Source: Phytopseudomonas flavescens (GTDB taxonomy: Bacteria > Pseudomonadota > Gammaproteobacteria > Pseudomonadales > Pseudomonadaceae). Taken from it: a stretch of DNA of 64,000 bases. How positions within the stretch are numbered: position 1 is the first letter of the stretch; each line of letters opens with the position of its first letter. The stretch is taken from NCBI RefSeq assembly GCF_900100535.1, contig NZ_FNDG01000009.1, forward strand, positions 143,738-207,737. The letters run 5' to 3'. Both the position numbers and the translations under genes were made by a program. Below are positions 54,341 to 63,674 of this stretch, piece after piece. A model generated the notes under the pieces. That model was not told the origin of the DNA. It did not search any database and saw only the letters and a list, made by a program, of their open reading frames with translations.

Positions 54341-54375
54341 AACGCCACCCGGGGCGTCCCCTGGGGTGGCGTTTT
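54341..54375 (+). terminator. Terminator after sbcD
   Basis: Stem AACGCCACCC (54341-54350) with GGGTGGCGTT (54364-54373) and a TTTT tail, 23 bp after the stop codon. It shows that sbcD is monocistronic at its 3' end. The hairpin is nearly symmetrical, so it may also serve the convergent chemoreceptor gene. Confidence 0.85.
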
Positions 54376-54398
54376 GCATGGGGTCACGGGCATGCCAG

Positions 54399-56022
54399 CT
54401 AGATGCGGAATTGCCCCAGCAGGCGATTGAGCTGCTCGGCCAACTGCTTGAGGTGCTGACTGGCGGTACTCGATTGCTCGGCCGACTCGGCGGCACTCTG
54501 GGCCAGGGCGGCGGTGTCGCTGACGTTCTGGTTGATGTCCTCGACCACTTGAGACTGTTCCAGGGTGGCGCTGGCGATGGAGGCGTTGAGCCCGGTCAGT
54601 GTGCGCAGTGATTGAGCGATCTGCGCCAGGCTCTCATCGGCCTGGCGGGCCTGGATCACCGTCAGTTGCGACGCCCGGCTGCTGTCGCCTATGGCTTTCA
54701 CCGCGGCCTCCGAGTCGCCCTGCAGGCGTTCGATCATGCCCTGGATTTCCGCGGTGGATTTCTGCGTACGCTGGGCCAGCAGGCGCACTTCGTCGGCCAC
54801 CACGGCAAACCCGCGACCCTGCTCGCCGGCTCGCGCGGCTTCGATGGCGGCGTTGAGCGCCAGCAGGTTGGTCTGCTCGGCGATCGAGCGGATAACCTCC
54901 AGCACGCCGCCGATCTGCGTGCTTTGCGTGGCCAGCGACTGGATCACGGTTGTGGCCTTGTCGATGGTGTCGGACAACTGATCGATCTGCTTCAGGCTGG
55001 CGTCGATATTGCTCCGGCCCTGTTCGGCCTGGCTCTCGGCGGCATGCACTTCGCTGGAGGCGTGTTCGGCATTCTTGGCCACGTCCTGGACGCCGTAGGT
55101 CACTTCGTTGACCGCGGTCGCGACCTGCTCCATCTGCTGCGCCTGCTGCTGGCTGTGCTGTTGGGCGGCGCTGGCAGTATCCCCGAGCGACCGCGCGGCC
55201 TGATCCAGAGAGCCTGCGGAGTCGAGCAACTGGCGGATCACCTGGCGCATCTTGCCGGTGAAGGCGTTGAAATGCCCGGCCAAAGCGGCCAGTTCGTCGC
55301 GTCCCTGGTCGTCCAGGGCCTGGGTCAGGTCGCCTTCGCCGCTGGCGATGTTGGCCATCGCCGCTACCGCCTGCCGCAAGGGCCGGGCGATACTGCGCGA
55401 AATCATCACCACCAGGGCGATCAGCAGCAGGGTGGCGGGTACGCCGATGGCCATGGTGCGCAGGGCCTGTGATTGGAACTCGGCCTGCACGTCATCGACG
55501 TAGACGCCGGAGCCGATGATCCAGTCCCAGGGCTGAAACAGCGAAACATAGGACACCTTTTTCGCCGGTTCGGTGCTGCCTGGTTTGGGCCAACGGTAGT
55601 TGATGGCGCCGGCACCCTGTTTCTGGGTGACGGCGAGCATGTCCTGGAACAGCGCATTGCCGTCCGAATCCCTGAAGTCGGAGAGGTTTTGCCCCTCCAG
55701 CGACGGGTCGGTCGGGTGCATGACCATGGTCATTGATCCAGAAATACTCCTCACCGGCGTAGCGCAATCCGCGCATTGCCGCTATCGCCTTCCCCTGTGC
55801 CTGTTCGCGGCTCAGGCTGCCGTTGCTCTCCAGGTCATGGTAATGGGTGACCAGGCTGACTACCGTCTCTACCAGGTGCTGGGTCTTTTCCGATTTCGCG
55901 GCATACAGGCCGGTGTTGATCTGGCTGAGCATAGAGGTGCCGAGCAGCACCAGCATCAGAAGCGGCAACACCATGATGAGCCACAGACGGCGGTTGATCG
56001 GCAAGCGACGTAAGCTGTTCAT
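54399..56022 (-). pseudogene. Methyl-accepting chemotaxis protein, frameshifted
   Basis: The N-terminal part (MNSLRRLPINRRLWLIMVLP onwards, membrane segment 1, then a cache-type sensor) is in one frame and ends GEEYFWIND near 55732. The remainder ([15 protein letters not shown]..., second membrane segment, HAMP, and the full signalling domain with hairpin tip [29 protein letters not shown]) is in another. Related receptors read YFWIND-xxxx-MVMHP, so about 11 bases appear deleted at the junction. Together about 540 residues. If genuine, the gene is inactive; an internal start at MTMVMHP would make a receptor without its first membrane helix. A sequencing error remains possible. Confidence 0.8.
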
Positions 56023-56581
56023 GGGTGCACCCCTGAGAGTTTTGATTATTGCAGTCGGCAACGCGGAATAGCTGTCTCTTGTCTGATATCACCTTGACAT
56101 CAGTGGGTAAATGGAAACTAACCAGCCGGGTAGATTTCTTTCTCATCAAAACCTGCCCCGTCCTGCTTTTATGGGTTTCGTGATGCCGACGAGTGTTTGC
56201 AGGGCGGGGGGAGTCGAGGTCAGACTCCCGAGGCGATACCGATGCTCGGCTGCCTGCTGCCGAGCGGGACGGGGCGGGACGGGACGGGACGGGGAAGCGA
56301 ATCGCAGTATCATGGGGCATGCCTGCCCCTCGGCCTCGCTGGCCGCTGTCGCGGCACAGTTGGCCCCTTGCAGGTGGCGCCCAGGGCCCGTGGATACCTG
56401 CTCAGCAGGCTTTATGGAATGGCATGAGGGGGAGCAGCAACCGTCAGCCAGTGCCAGCCAAGCGGTTCCCAGGTGCAGCGTCTGAGCGGATAGCCCATTG
56501 AGGGACGCGCCGGAGCAGGCCGAGATGCCGACCGGCTGGGCTCAGGAGTCTGGCGTGCCTGCGCACCAGACTCCCCGGGAA
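56023..56581. other. 559-bp gap with hairpins and a 5-bp tandem repeat
   Basis: Upstream of the chemoreceptor. Holds inverted repeats GGGAGTC/GACTCCC (56209-56229), GCTCGGC/GCCGAGC (56244-56265) and a longer one, AGTCTGGCGTGC/GCGCACCAGACT (56547-56572), which abuts the stop of the sugar dehydrogenase gene. No protein-like frame was found. Confidence 0.6.
56266..56295. repeat. (GGGAC)6 tandem repeat
   Basis: Six units of five bases, GGGAC with single-base variants in units 2 and 6. It is non-coding and purine-rich on the plus strand. Prone to length changes by slippage. Confidence 0.85.
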
Positions 56582-57709
56582 TCATTCAGGCCGCAGTTCG
56601 AGCAGGCGGCCGCCGCTACCGTCCTCCAGCAGCCACAGGCTGCCGTCGGGGCCTTGTTCGACATCGCGAATGCGTGCCCCCATGGCGTAGCGCTCCACTT
56701 CGCGGGCGTTGTCGCCATCGAACGCCACGCGCACCAGTGCTTGCGAGGACAGCCCGCCGATCAGGCCGGCGCCGTCCCAGTCCGGGAAGCGCTGGCCCTG
56801 ATAGATGACAAAGCCGGCGGGAGAGATGACCGGGGTCCAACTGATCTTCGGCGCCTCGAACTCGGGGCGGGTGGCGTGATCCGGGATCGGCCTGCCGTCG
56901 TAGTGATCGCCATCGGATACCTCCGGATAGCCGTAGTTTGCGCCGCGCTTGATCAGGTTCAGTTCGTCGCCGCCGGCCGGGCCCATCTCGTGTACCCAGA
57001 GCTTGTCGTTGGCGTCAAAGGCGATGCCGAGCATGTTGCGGTGGCCCAGTGACCAGACCTGGGCAGCAACATCGCCCTGATCGGCGAAGGGGTTGTCGCC
57101 AGGCAGGCTGCCGTCGTCGTTCAGGCGCACGAGCTTGCCCAGGTTGGCCTTCATGTCCTGGGCCGGGGTGAATTTCTGCCGCTCGCTGGAGGTGATCCAC
57201 AGTTTGCCGTCCGGGCCGAAGGCCAGGCGATGACCATAGTGGCCGCTGCCACTGACCTTGGGCGTCTGCTGCCAGATCACGCTCAGCTCGGTCAGCGCAC
57301 CGCTGCCATCGTCGTTGAGCTGCAGCTTGGCGCGGGCCACTGCGGCGCCGCGGGTATCGCCATCACCGGCCTCGGCGTAGCTGATGTAGACCCAGCCGTT
57401 ATTGGCGAAATCCGGGTGCAGGATCACGTCACCGAAGCCGCCCTGGCCGCCATAGGCGACTTCCGGCACACCGGCGATATCGTGGGTCGCGCCGCTCTTC
57501 GGGTCGACATGCTTGAGCGCGCCGCGCTTTTCGGTGACCAGCAAAGTGCCGTCGGGCAGGAAAGTCATGGCCCAGGGCTCGTCGAGGGTGGCGCGGGGTT
57601 CGCTGGTGAACGGCCATTGCGCCTGGGGCAGGGCGTCTGCAGCCTGGGCGCTGAGGGTGGCGAGACTGAGCGTGATGCCTGCGAGCAGATAAGGAATGGA
57701 ACGGGCCAT
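56582..57709 (-). CDS. PQQ-dependent aldose sugar dehydrogenase (YliI-like)
   Basis: Soluble periplasmic quinoprotein of the sGDH-type beta-propeller family, oxidising aldose sugars. The start at 57709 follows AAGGAGAGAGATTCGCC and gives 375 residues with a signal peptide (about 1-24, AQA-A). Propeller landmarks are [24 protein letters not shown], the PQQ-contact histidine in [31 protein letters not shown] and [21 protein letters not shown]. Length and sequence pattern match E. coli YliI (371). PQQ synthesis genes are not in the window. Confidence 0.92.
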   Translation of the reverse strand: MARSIPYLLAGITLSLATLSAQAADALPQAQWPFTSEPRATLDEPWAMTFLPDGTLLVTEKRGALKHVDPKSGATHDIAGVPEVAYGGQGGFGDVILHPDFANNGWVYISYAEAGDGDTRGAAVARAKLQLNDDGSGALTELSVIWQQTPKVSGSGHYGHRLAFGPDGKLWITSSERQKFTPAQDMKANLGKLVRLNDDGSLPGDNPFADQGDVAAQVWSLGHRNMLGIAFDANDKLWVHEMGPAGGDELNLIKRGANYGYPEVSDGDHYDGRPIPDHATRPEFEAPKISWTPVISPAGFVIYQGQRFPDWDGAGLIGGLSSQALVRVAFDGDNAREVERYAMGARIRDVEQGPDGSLWLLEDGSGGRLLELRPE

Positions 57710-57814
57710 GGCGAATCTCTCTCCTTGTGAACGGATCTCACACGTTACCCGCGCCTTGCAGGGGTAGCCGGGCGTATTTGTTACGACGCACGTCAGCGCC
57801 GCTCCGTTCAAACC

Positions 57815-57852
57815 AAAAGCCCCGGCTCTGCGCATGAAGCGCATAGCCGGGG
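57815..57852 (-). terminator. Rho-independent terminator of dctA
   Basis: On the minus strand the stem CCCCGGCT/AGCCGGGG with a loop of 17 bases is followed by TTTT, 33 bp after the dctA stop codon. Confidence 0.82.
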
Positions 57853-57884
57853 TCCTGAGACCGCCGGGTTTCAGCGAGCGGGTA

Positions 57885-59186
57885 TCAGAGCGCTGCCTGC
57901 GGGCTGCGGCCCAGCACGCGCTGATATTCCTCCCTGGCCTCCTGCTCGGAGAACTCACCCGACCACTTCGACACCACCACGGTGGCGACGCTGTTGCCGA
58001 TGGTGTTGCAGGTGGCGATGGCCATCGACATGAAGCGGTACACGCCGAACAGCAGTGCCAGGCCTTCGAGCGGCAGCGAGCCGATCGCCGTCACCGTGGC
58101 CGCGAACACCACGAAGCTGCCCCCGGAGACCGCTGCGGCGCCTTTCGAGGTCACCAGCATGATGGCGAGAATCCCCAGTTGCTGCTCCCAGCTCAGCGGT
58201 ACGCCATAGGCGTTGGCGATGAACAGCACGCACAGCGACATGTAGATCGACGTACCGTCCAGGTTGAAGGCATAGCCGGTGGGCAGCACCAGGCCGACGC
58301 TCTGCTTGGAGCAGCCGAACTTCTCGAGTTTCTGCAGCAGGCGTGGCAGGGCACTTTCCGAGGAGGCGGTACCGATGACGATGAAGATCTCGTCCTTGAT
58401 GTACTTGAGGAAGCGCCACAGGCTGAAGCCGCAGACGCGGCAGATGGTGCCCAGCACCACGAAGATGAAGAAGAACACCGCTGCGTAGAACATCAGCACC
58501 AGATTGGCCAGCGACATCAGCACCGCGGTGCCATTGCTGCCTACCGCGTAGGCCACCGAGCCGAAGGCGCCCAGCGGGGCCAGTTTCATGATCAGGTTGA
58601 TGAACTCGAAGAAACACTCGGAAACGCGGTTCAGACCGTCCTCGATCACTTCACGTTTCTCGGCCTTGAGTGCCAGCAGGGCGAAACCGAACAGTACCGA
58701 GATCACCAGCACCTGCAGCAACTGGCCACCGGCGAAGGCGCCGACGAAGTTGTCGGGGAAGATGCCGTAGATGAAGTCCAGGGTCGATTGCGGGGCGTGC
58801 CCCTTGGCGACCGCCGCCGCGGCAGCCGCCGAGGTGGCACCGCTGGGGTGGGCATCGTGCATGCCGGAACCGATCTCGATCAGGTTGCCCCAGAGCAGGC
58901 CGATGGCCAGTGCCAGGGTGGATACCACCTCGAAGTAGATCAGCGCGCGTATGCCCACTTTGCCCACGCGCTTGATGTCGCCCGCCGAGGCGATGCCGTG
59001 CACCACGGTGAAGAACACCAGCGGCGCCACGGCGGTCTTGATCAGCTTGAGGAAGATGTCGCCGAGGATCTTGAACTTGGCCGCGAGCTCGGGGGCGATG
59101 AAGCCGAAGGCGATACCGAGCAGCATGGCCGCGATGACCTGGAAGGTCAGGTCGCGGTAAAACGGTTTTTTGCCTGTGGATGACAT
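57885..59186 (-). CDS. dctA: C4-dicarboxylate/proton symporter DctA
   Basis: Imports succinate, fumarate and malate across the inner membrane. The 433-residue product is typical of DctA: the serine-rich-equivalent region and conserved [38 protein letters not shown] in the form [20 protein letters not shown], the substrate-site segment [17 protein letters not shown], and the last helices with [16 protein letters not shown]. It lies 70 bp downstream of a lyase gene on the same strand and ends at a terminator. No dctB/dctD genes are adjacent, and the GntR regulator upstream may govern it. Confidence 0.95.
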   Translation of the reverse strand: MSSTGKKPFYRDLTFQVIAAMLLGIAFGFIAPELAAKFKILGDIFLKLIKTAVAPLVFFTVVHGIASAGDIKRVGKVGIRALIYFEVVSTLALAIGLLWGNLIEIGSGMHDAHPSGATSAAAAAAVAKGHAPQSTLDFIYGIFPDNFVGAFAGGQLLQVLVISVLFGFALLALKAEKREVIEDGLNRVSECFFEFINLIMKLAPLGAFGSVAYAVGSNGTAVLMSLANLVLMFYAAVFFFIFVVLGTICRVCGFSLWRFLKYIKDEIFIVIGTASSESALPRLLQKLEKFGCSKQSVGLVLPTGYAFNLDGTSIYMSLCVLFIANAYGVPLSWEQQLGILAIMLVTSKGAAAVSGGSFVVFAATVTAIGSLPLEGLALLFGVYRFMSMAIATCNTIGNSVATVVVSKWSGEFSEQEAREEYQRVLGRSPQAAL

Positions 59187-59256
59187 GTCGGAATTCTCAA
59201 TTGTTGTCTTTATGGTCTTGAGAGGTTTGGGCCCGTCGCCAGGCCCGGGACGGCGA

Positions 59257-60612
59257 TCAGCGGGCGACGCGCCCCTGGCGCTGCAGGGCGCGGTCGACCA
59301 TGGGCCCGGCCAGGCCGAGGTAGTTGGCGGGATCGGTCAGGCGTTGCAGTTCGGCGCGGGGCAGGTGGTCGGCGACTTCGGGATCGCGCAGCAGGGCGTC
59401 GAGCAGGCTGACGTTCTCGTCGTTGGCCACGCGGCAGGCGGCGTAGACCACGTCATGGGCGACCTGGCGACCGAGCTCCGGTGCCAGCCCCATCATCACC
59501 GCCTCGGCGACGATCAGGCCGCGGGTCATGTCCAGGTTCTGACGCATGCGCTCGGTGCGCACGTCCAGCCCGGCGAGCATGAACTTGGCCTGGCCCAGTG
59601 AGGCCGCACTGAGGGCGAAGGCTTCGGGAATGGCGATCCACTCGGCCTGCCAGGGGCCGGTGGAGCGCTCGAAGTCCTGGATCATCGCATCGAGCATCAG
59701 CCCGGCCTGCTGGCGCACGCCCTTGGCGGCGGCGTACATCAGCTCGCAGGAAATCGGATTGCGCTTCTGCGGCATGGTGCTGCTGGCGCCGCGGCCCTTG
59801 ACGAAGGGTTCGTAGGCCTCGCCCAGCTCGCTGGTCATCATCATCATGACGTCCAGGGCCACCTTGCCCAGGGAGCCGGTTACCAGCCCGAGGAAGTTGA
59901 GGGTCTCGGCCAGGCCGTCGCGGGCGACGTGCCAGGTGGCCTGCGGCACGCCCAGCCCCAGTTCCGCCATCAGCGCTTCCTGCACCTCCAGGCCCTTGTC
60001 ACCCAGCGACGCCAGGGTACCGGCAGCCCCGGCGAACTGGCCGATCTCGACCCGCGGGCGCAGCTCCACCAGGCGCTCGGCATGGCGGTCGAACATGCTC
60101 AGCCAGACCGCGCACTTGTAGCCGAAGGTGATCGGCAGGGCGTGCTGCAAGTGGGTGCGGCCTGCCATTGGCGTGTCGCGGTAGCGCTGCGCCAGGTCGG
60201 CGAGCAGGCCCCGTACGGCCTGGATGTCACGCTCGACGATGGCCAGGGCGGCACGCACCTGCAGAACCACGGCGGTGTCCATGATGTCCTGGGTGGTGGC
60301 GCCCCAGTGCAGGTAGCGACCGGCGTCACCACAGGTCTTCGACAACTGCTCGACCAGCGGCAGTATCGGGTAGCCGACGATTTCCGTTTCGTGCTGCATC
60401 AGCGCCAGGTCGAGGGATTCATAGCTGGCCTTGGCGGCGATGACCTCGGCGGCCTCGGCAGGGATCACGCCGCAGCGGGCTTCGGCGCGGGCGAGTGCGA
60501 CCTCTACTTCGATATAGCGCTCGATCAGCGCTTTGTCGGAAAACACCTTGCGCATTTCGGCGGTGCCGAACATGTCGCGGAACAGGGCGGAGTCGAAGAC
60601 GGTGGTGGACAT
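59257..60612 (-). CDS. Fumarase/aspartase-superfamily lyase (adenylosuccinate lyase/PcaB-like)
   Basis: A 451-residue homotetrameric-type lyase. The superfamily signature loop is GRGASSTMPQKRNPISCE, with the catalytic serine in the SS pair; the other conserved blocks are GATTQDIMDTA and GRTHLQHALPITFG. It resembles 3-carboxymuconate cycloisomerase and adenylosuccinate lyase, but its neighbours are neither pca nor pur genes. Being next to dctA and a GntR regulator suggests a catabolic lyase releasing fumarate from a substituted succinate or aspartate. That role is inferred; the specific substrate is unknown. Confidence 0.85.
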   Translation of the reverse strand: MSTTVFDSALFRDMFGTAEMRKVFSDKALIERYIEVEVALARAEARCGVIPAEAAEVIAAKASYESLDLALMQHETEIVGYPILPLVEQLSKTCGDAGRYLHWGATTQDIMDTAVVLQVRAALAIVERDIQAVRGLLADLAQRYRDTPMAGRTHLQHALPITFGYKCAVWLSMFDRHAERLVELRPRVEIGQFAGAAGTLASLGDKGLEVQEALMAELGLGVPQATWHVARDGLAETLNFLGLVTGSLGKVALDVMMMMTSELGEAYEPFVKGRGASSTMPQKRNPISCELMYAAAKGVRQQAGLMLDAMIQDFERSTGPWQAEWIAIPEAFALSAASLGQAKFMLAGLDVRTERMRQNLDMTRGLIVAEAVMMGLAPELGRQVAHDVVYAACRVANDENVSLLDALLRDPEVADHLPRAELQRLTDPANYLGLAGPMVDRALQRQGRVAR

Positions 60613-60641
60613 GGGAAAGGATCCTGGCTGTTATTATTGAT

Positions 60642-60670
60642 CGGACATAATTTATATGTACGGACATAAT
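60642..60670. promoter_or_regulatory. Operator-like repeats between lyase and GntR genes
   Basis: CGGACATAAT occurs twice as a direct repeat (60642-60651 and 60661-60670). The centre forms an inverted repeat TATGT-ACGG-ACATA (60655-60668), of the TGT-N-ACA type expected for GntR/HutC regulators. The AT-rich region likely overlaps the promoters of both divergent genes. Confidence 0.68.
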
Positions 60671-60725
60671 AAATACGCCTGCGCTGATACACTGTCAACC
60701 GCAACGGATCGGGAGCAGGTGAACG

Positions 60726-61463
60726 GTGAATCAGGCGCTTTATGCGGTGGTGGCAAGGGATCTGACGGAAAGCATCGCCAACGGGCGCTACCCGGTGGGT
60801 TCTCTGCTGCCCACGGAACTGGAGCTGTGCGAGATCTACGGGGTCAGCCGGCATACGGTGCGGGCAGCCATCGCCCAACTGCTCAATCAGGGCCTGGTCT
60901 CGCGCCGCAAGCGCGTTGGCACCCGGGTCGAATCGGCCTCACCCAGCGGCGGCTACTCGCAATCGCTGGCGTCGGTGGCCGACCTGGTGCACCTGGCGGA
61001 AACCCAGATCCGCAGCATCCAGCGTGTGAATCATTTCGTCGCCGATATCGCCGAAGCCAAGCGCCTCGGTCTGCAACCCGGCGGCCGCTACTTCTGCGTG
61101 TCGAGCATCCGCATCGAGGAAGGCCAGAGCCATGCGCCGCTGTGCTGGACCGACGTATACGCCGAGCAATGCTACGAAGCGGCCATCGAATTGGCCCGTG
61201 AGCACCCGGACGAACTGATTGCGGCGCTGATCGAAAAACGCTATGGGCGGCATATCGAGATTGTCGACCAGCAGGTCAAGGCCGTGCTGCTCGATGCCGA
61301 GCTGGCGGGCAGCCTGAATGCCGAAGTCGGTGCGCCGGGGCTGAAGATCGTCCGCCACTACCGCGACGAACGGGGCGAACTGGCGGTGGTCTCGGAAACC
61401 GTGCACCCCGCTGATCGCTTCACCCTGGTCATGCAGATGAAGCGGGAAAAGCCTCAAACCTGA
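60726..61463 (+). CDS. GntR-family (HutC/UTRA) regulator
   Basis: A 245-residue repressor-type protein with GTG start. The winged helix-turn-helix is in residues 1-70 (YPVGSLLPTELELCEIYGVS, RHTVRAAIAQLLNQGLVSRR) and the UTRA effector domain follows (about 95-240; CVSSIRIEEGQSHAPLCWTD, VVSETVHPADRF). Divergent from the lyase-dctA pair; the repeats between them are a likely binding site. The effector is probably the lyase substrate or product. Confidence 0.9.
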   Translation: MNQALYAVVARDLTESIANGRYPVGSLLPTELELCEIYGVSRHTVRAAIAQLLNQGLVSRRKRVGTRVESASPSGGYSQSLASVADLVHLAETQIRSIQRVNHFVADIAEAKRLGLQPGGRYFCVSSIRIEEGQSHAPLCWTDVYAEQCYEAAIELAREHPDELIAALIEKRYGRHIEIVDQQVKAVLLDAELAGSLNAEVGAPGLKIVRHYRDERGELAVVSETVHPADRFTLVMQMKREKPQT

Positions 61464-61806
61464 TGGTGGCTGCAATCACTCTGTTTATCCGTGGCTGCAG
61501 GGATTCTGCCTTGTTTCGTTTCACTGCTCGCGCTATCTGCATTCTGTTGGCATTTATGCTGACGACCTTTCTGTCACTTTGATGCAAAGCTCCTATCGCA
61601 TCGACACATTGCTCGGCTCGGGATACGAGGATGGGCTTCTGGGCCATTATCCGGACAAGGCTGCGCACTGATATTTGCGTGCCGCCGAAGACGGCGATCC
61701 GCTTGCTCAATACCGACGTGGGCTCATGCTTCTGAGGGGCAGTGGAATCGAGGCTGATCCTGCGGCGGGGCTGAAGTGGATCCGCTGTTCGGCCGAGGGT
61801 GGCTAC
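61463..61806 (+). pseudogene. Sel1-repeat protein remnant
   Basis: From the ATG that overlaps the GntR stop, a hydrophobic segment resembling a signal peptide (RAICILLAFMLTTFLSL) is followed in another frame by a Sel1-like repeat unit, LRAAEDGDPLAQYRRGLMLL and GIEADPAAGLKWIRCSAEGG. An in-frame TGA at 61669-61671 replaces a tryptophan-like position (AAH-stop-YLRAAEDG). The reading frame ends where the IS256 fragment begins. The gene is broken by a frameshift, a nonsense codon and an IS junction. Confidence 0.65.
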
Positions 61807-61990
61807 CGCATTGACCGAGTTGGCTGAGAAAGGGGCATACGCCGATCCGCTCAAGCAAATGATCCAGTTCGTTGCCCAGCGTGTGGTGGAATTCGATGTC
61901 GAAGGCCTATGCGGTTTCGGCTTCGATGTCAAAAGCCCTGACCGGGTAAACAGCCACAACGGCTATGCGGCGTGGCACGGGGCAAAACAG
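61799..61990 (+). mobile_element. IS256-family transposase fragment (N-terminal)
   Basis: About 60 residues (LTELAEKGAYADPLKQMIQF, VVEFDVEGLCGFGFDVKSPD, RVNSHNGY) match the start of IS256/Mutator-type transposases, which normally have about 400 residues. The frame stops at TGA 61991. The rest of the element is missing, so it is non-functional. Confidence 0.7.
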
Positions 61991-62040
61991 TGAAAAGCAC
62001 ATAAGCCGATCCTGGCAATGCCAATCCCAGAGACCTGACG

Positions 62041-62622
<582 letters not shown>

Positions 62623-62994
62623 GAACGAGCGGCGGCCGCTGAACGGGAGGTTCAGAGCCGATATCTCATGTACGGCCCATTCAGGCGATTCAACGCCGCA
62701 GTGAGCACTGAATTAGAGCAGTTCAGGTTACAGACCGCGGGAATATTCGGCTCATTGCTCTGTACTCGAGATATCGGATGTGAGTACGGCCACTCAAAAT
62801 CGGTAATGAGTGGTGGGATTCACGGACGGATATCCACACGTAATGAGTGTTTTTTCGTGGGCAGACTTTGCCTATAGTGATAGGTCGAAAGCTTCTCATC
62901 TGCGCGGATCTATGTTGAACCAGGGTGTTGGCCATAGGTTTGGATGGCAAATTGTAGTATGAGACCGGTACACCTAAGAAGGAATGGAAATGGA
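62623..62994. other. 372-bp AT-richer gap behind the IS remnant
   Basis: No gene is supported. GC is lower than the window average. A GCGGCGGCCGC palindrome lies at 62629-62639. The 3' end carries the leader of the secreted orphan (GAAGGAATGGAAATGGA before ATG). Confidence 0.5.
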
Positions 62995-63672
62995 ATGAAG
63001 TTCACAATCTTAGCAGTAATGCTACTGGTGTCCAGTTTAAAGTCTCAGGCCTCCAGTAATGCGACCTGCCACACTTCCAGCGACGGTTCAATGTTCTTCC
63101 GCTGGAACAGCCTGATATTGAAGCTGTGGCCTGATGAATTGTCTGAAGAGCAGTTCAACACCGTGAGCTCTGAAGAGTTCGGGTGCATAAATAAACCGAT
63201 AGAAAATTATCGTTTCTCGCCAAGGTCTGACTTCTGGTTTCCAAATTTCAAAAACAAGGTGCAGATGATCGAATTTTTCGATAAATCGACCAGCCAGAAC
63301 GACCCGGCGAATGACGTGCAAGGCATCAAGAAAAGAATATTCGACAGACAGTGCTCATCTCAAAACGCGCAAATAAGAAAGTTATTTGGGGAGGCTATTG
63401 AAATTTGCGACTTGAGGAATAACGGATCCATCCACAGTCGACGCTATAAATTCGATTCCTACCAATCACAGGGGCGGGCACACGAAGTTTATTGCCGAAC
63501 ATCAAGCAGCGGAACAGAAAGCTGTGAAGTTCAGTACAGAATAATGCCGAGCCTGATAGTCAGGTATGAATTTTACAGCAATAATGTTGCCTTTGAGAAC
63601 TATGTGAATCTAGATAGAGATCTACGGCGGCAGTTCTCGAACAGGGTCGTAACAGGAAGGCAGTCTGAATAG
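62995..63672 (+). CDS. Secreted orphan protein, low GC
   Basis: A 225-residue product with a signal peptide (MKFTILAVMLLVSSLKSQAS). The mature part is polar, rich in Ser, Asn and aromatic residues, with six or more cysteines (including CHTSS, FGCINK, RQCSSQ, EICDLRNN, VYCRTSS and ESCEVQY) that could pair in the periplasm. No family recognised. GC is around half, much lower than the window, and the gene lies between two IS elements, so it was probably acquired. Function unknown. Confidence 0.75.
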   Translation: MKFTILAVMLLVSSLKSQASSNATCHTSSDGSMFFRWNSLILKLWPDELSEEQFNTVSSEEFGCINKPIENYRFSPRSDFWFPNFKNKVQMIEFFDKSTSQNDPANDVQGIKKRIFDRQCSSQNAQIRKLFGEAIEICDLRNNGSIHSRRYKFDSYQSQGRAHEVYCRTSSSGTESCEVQYRIMPSLIVRYEFYSNNVAFENYVNLDRDLRRQFSNRVVTGRQSE

Positions 63673-63674
63673 GT

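Noticed and set aside
56200..56300. CRISPR-like array
   Set aside because: The repeat is a 5-bp tandem microsatellite with no spacers, and the hairpins around it are unrelated to each other.
59257..60612. pcaB (3-carboxymuconate cycloisomerase) symbol for the lyase
   Set aside because: The superfamily signature does not separate PcaB from related lyases, and no other pca genes are nearby.
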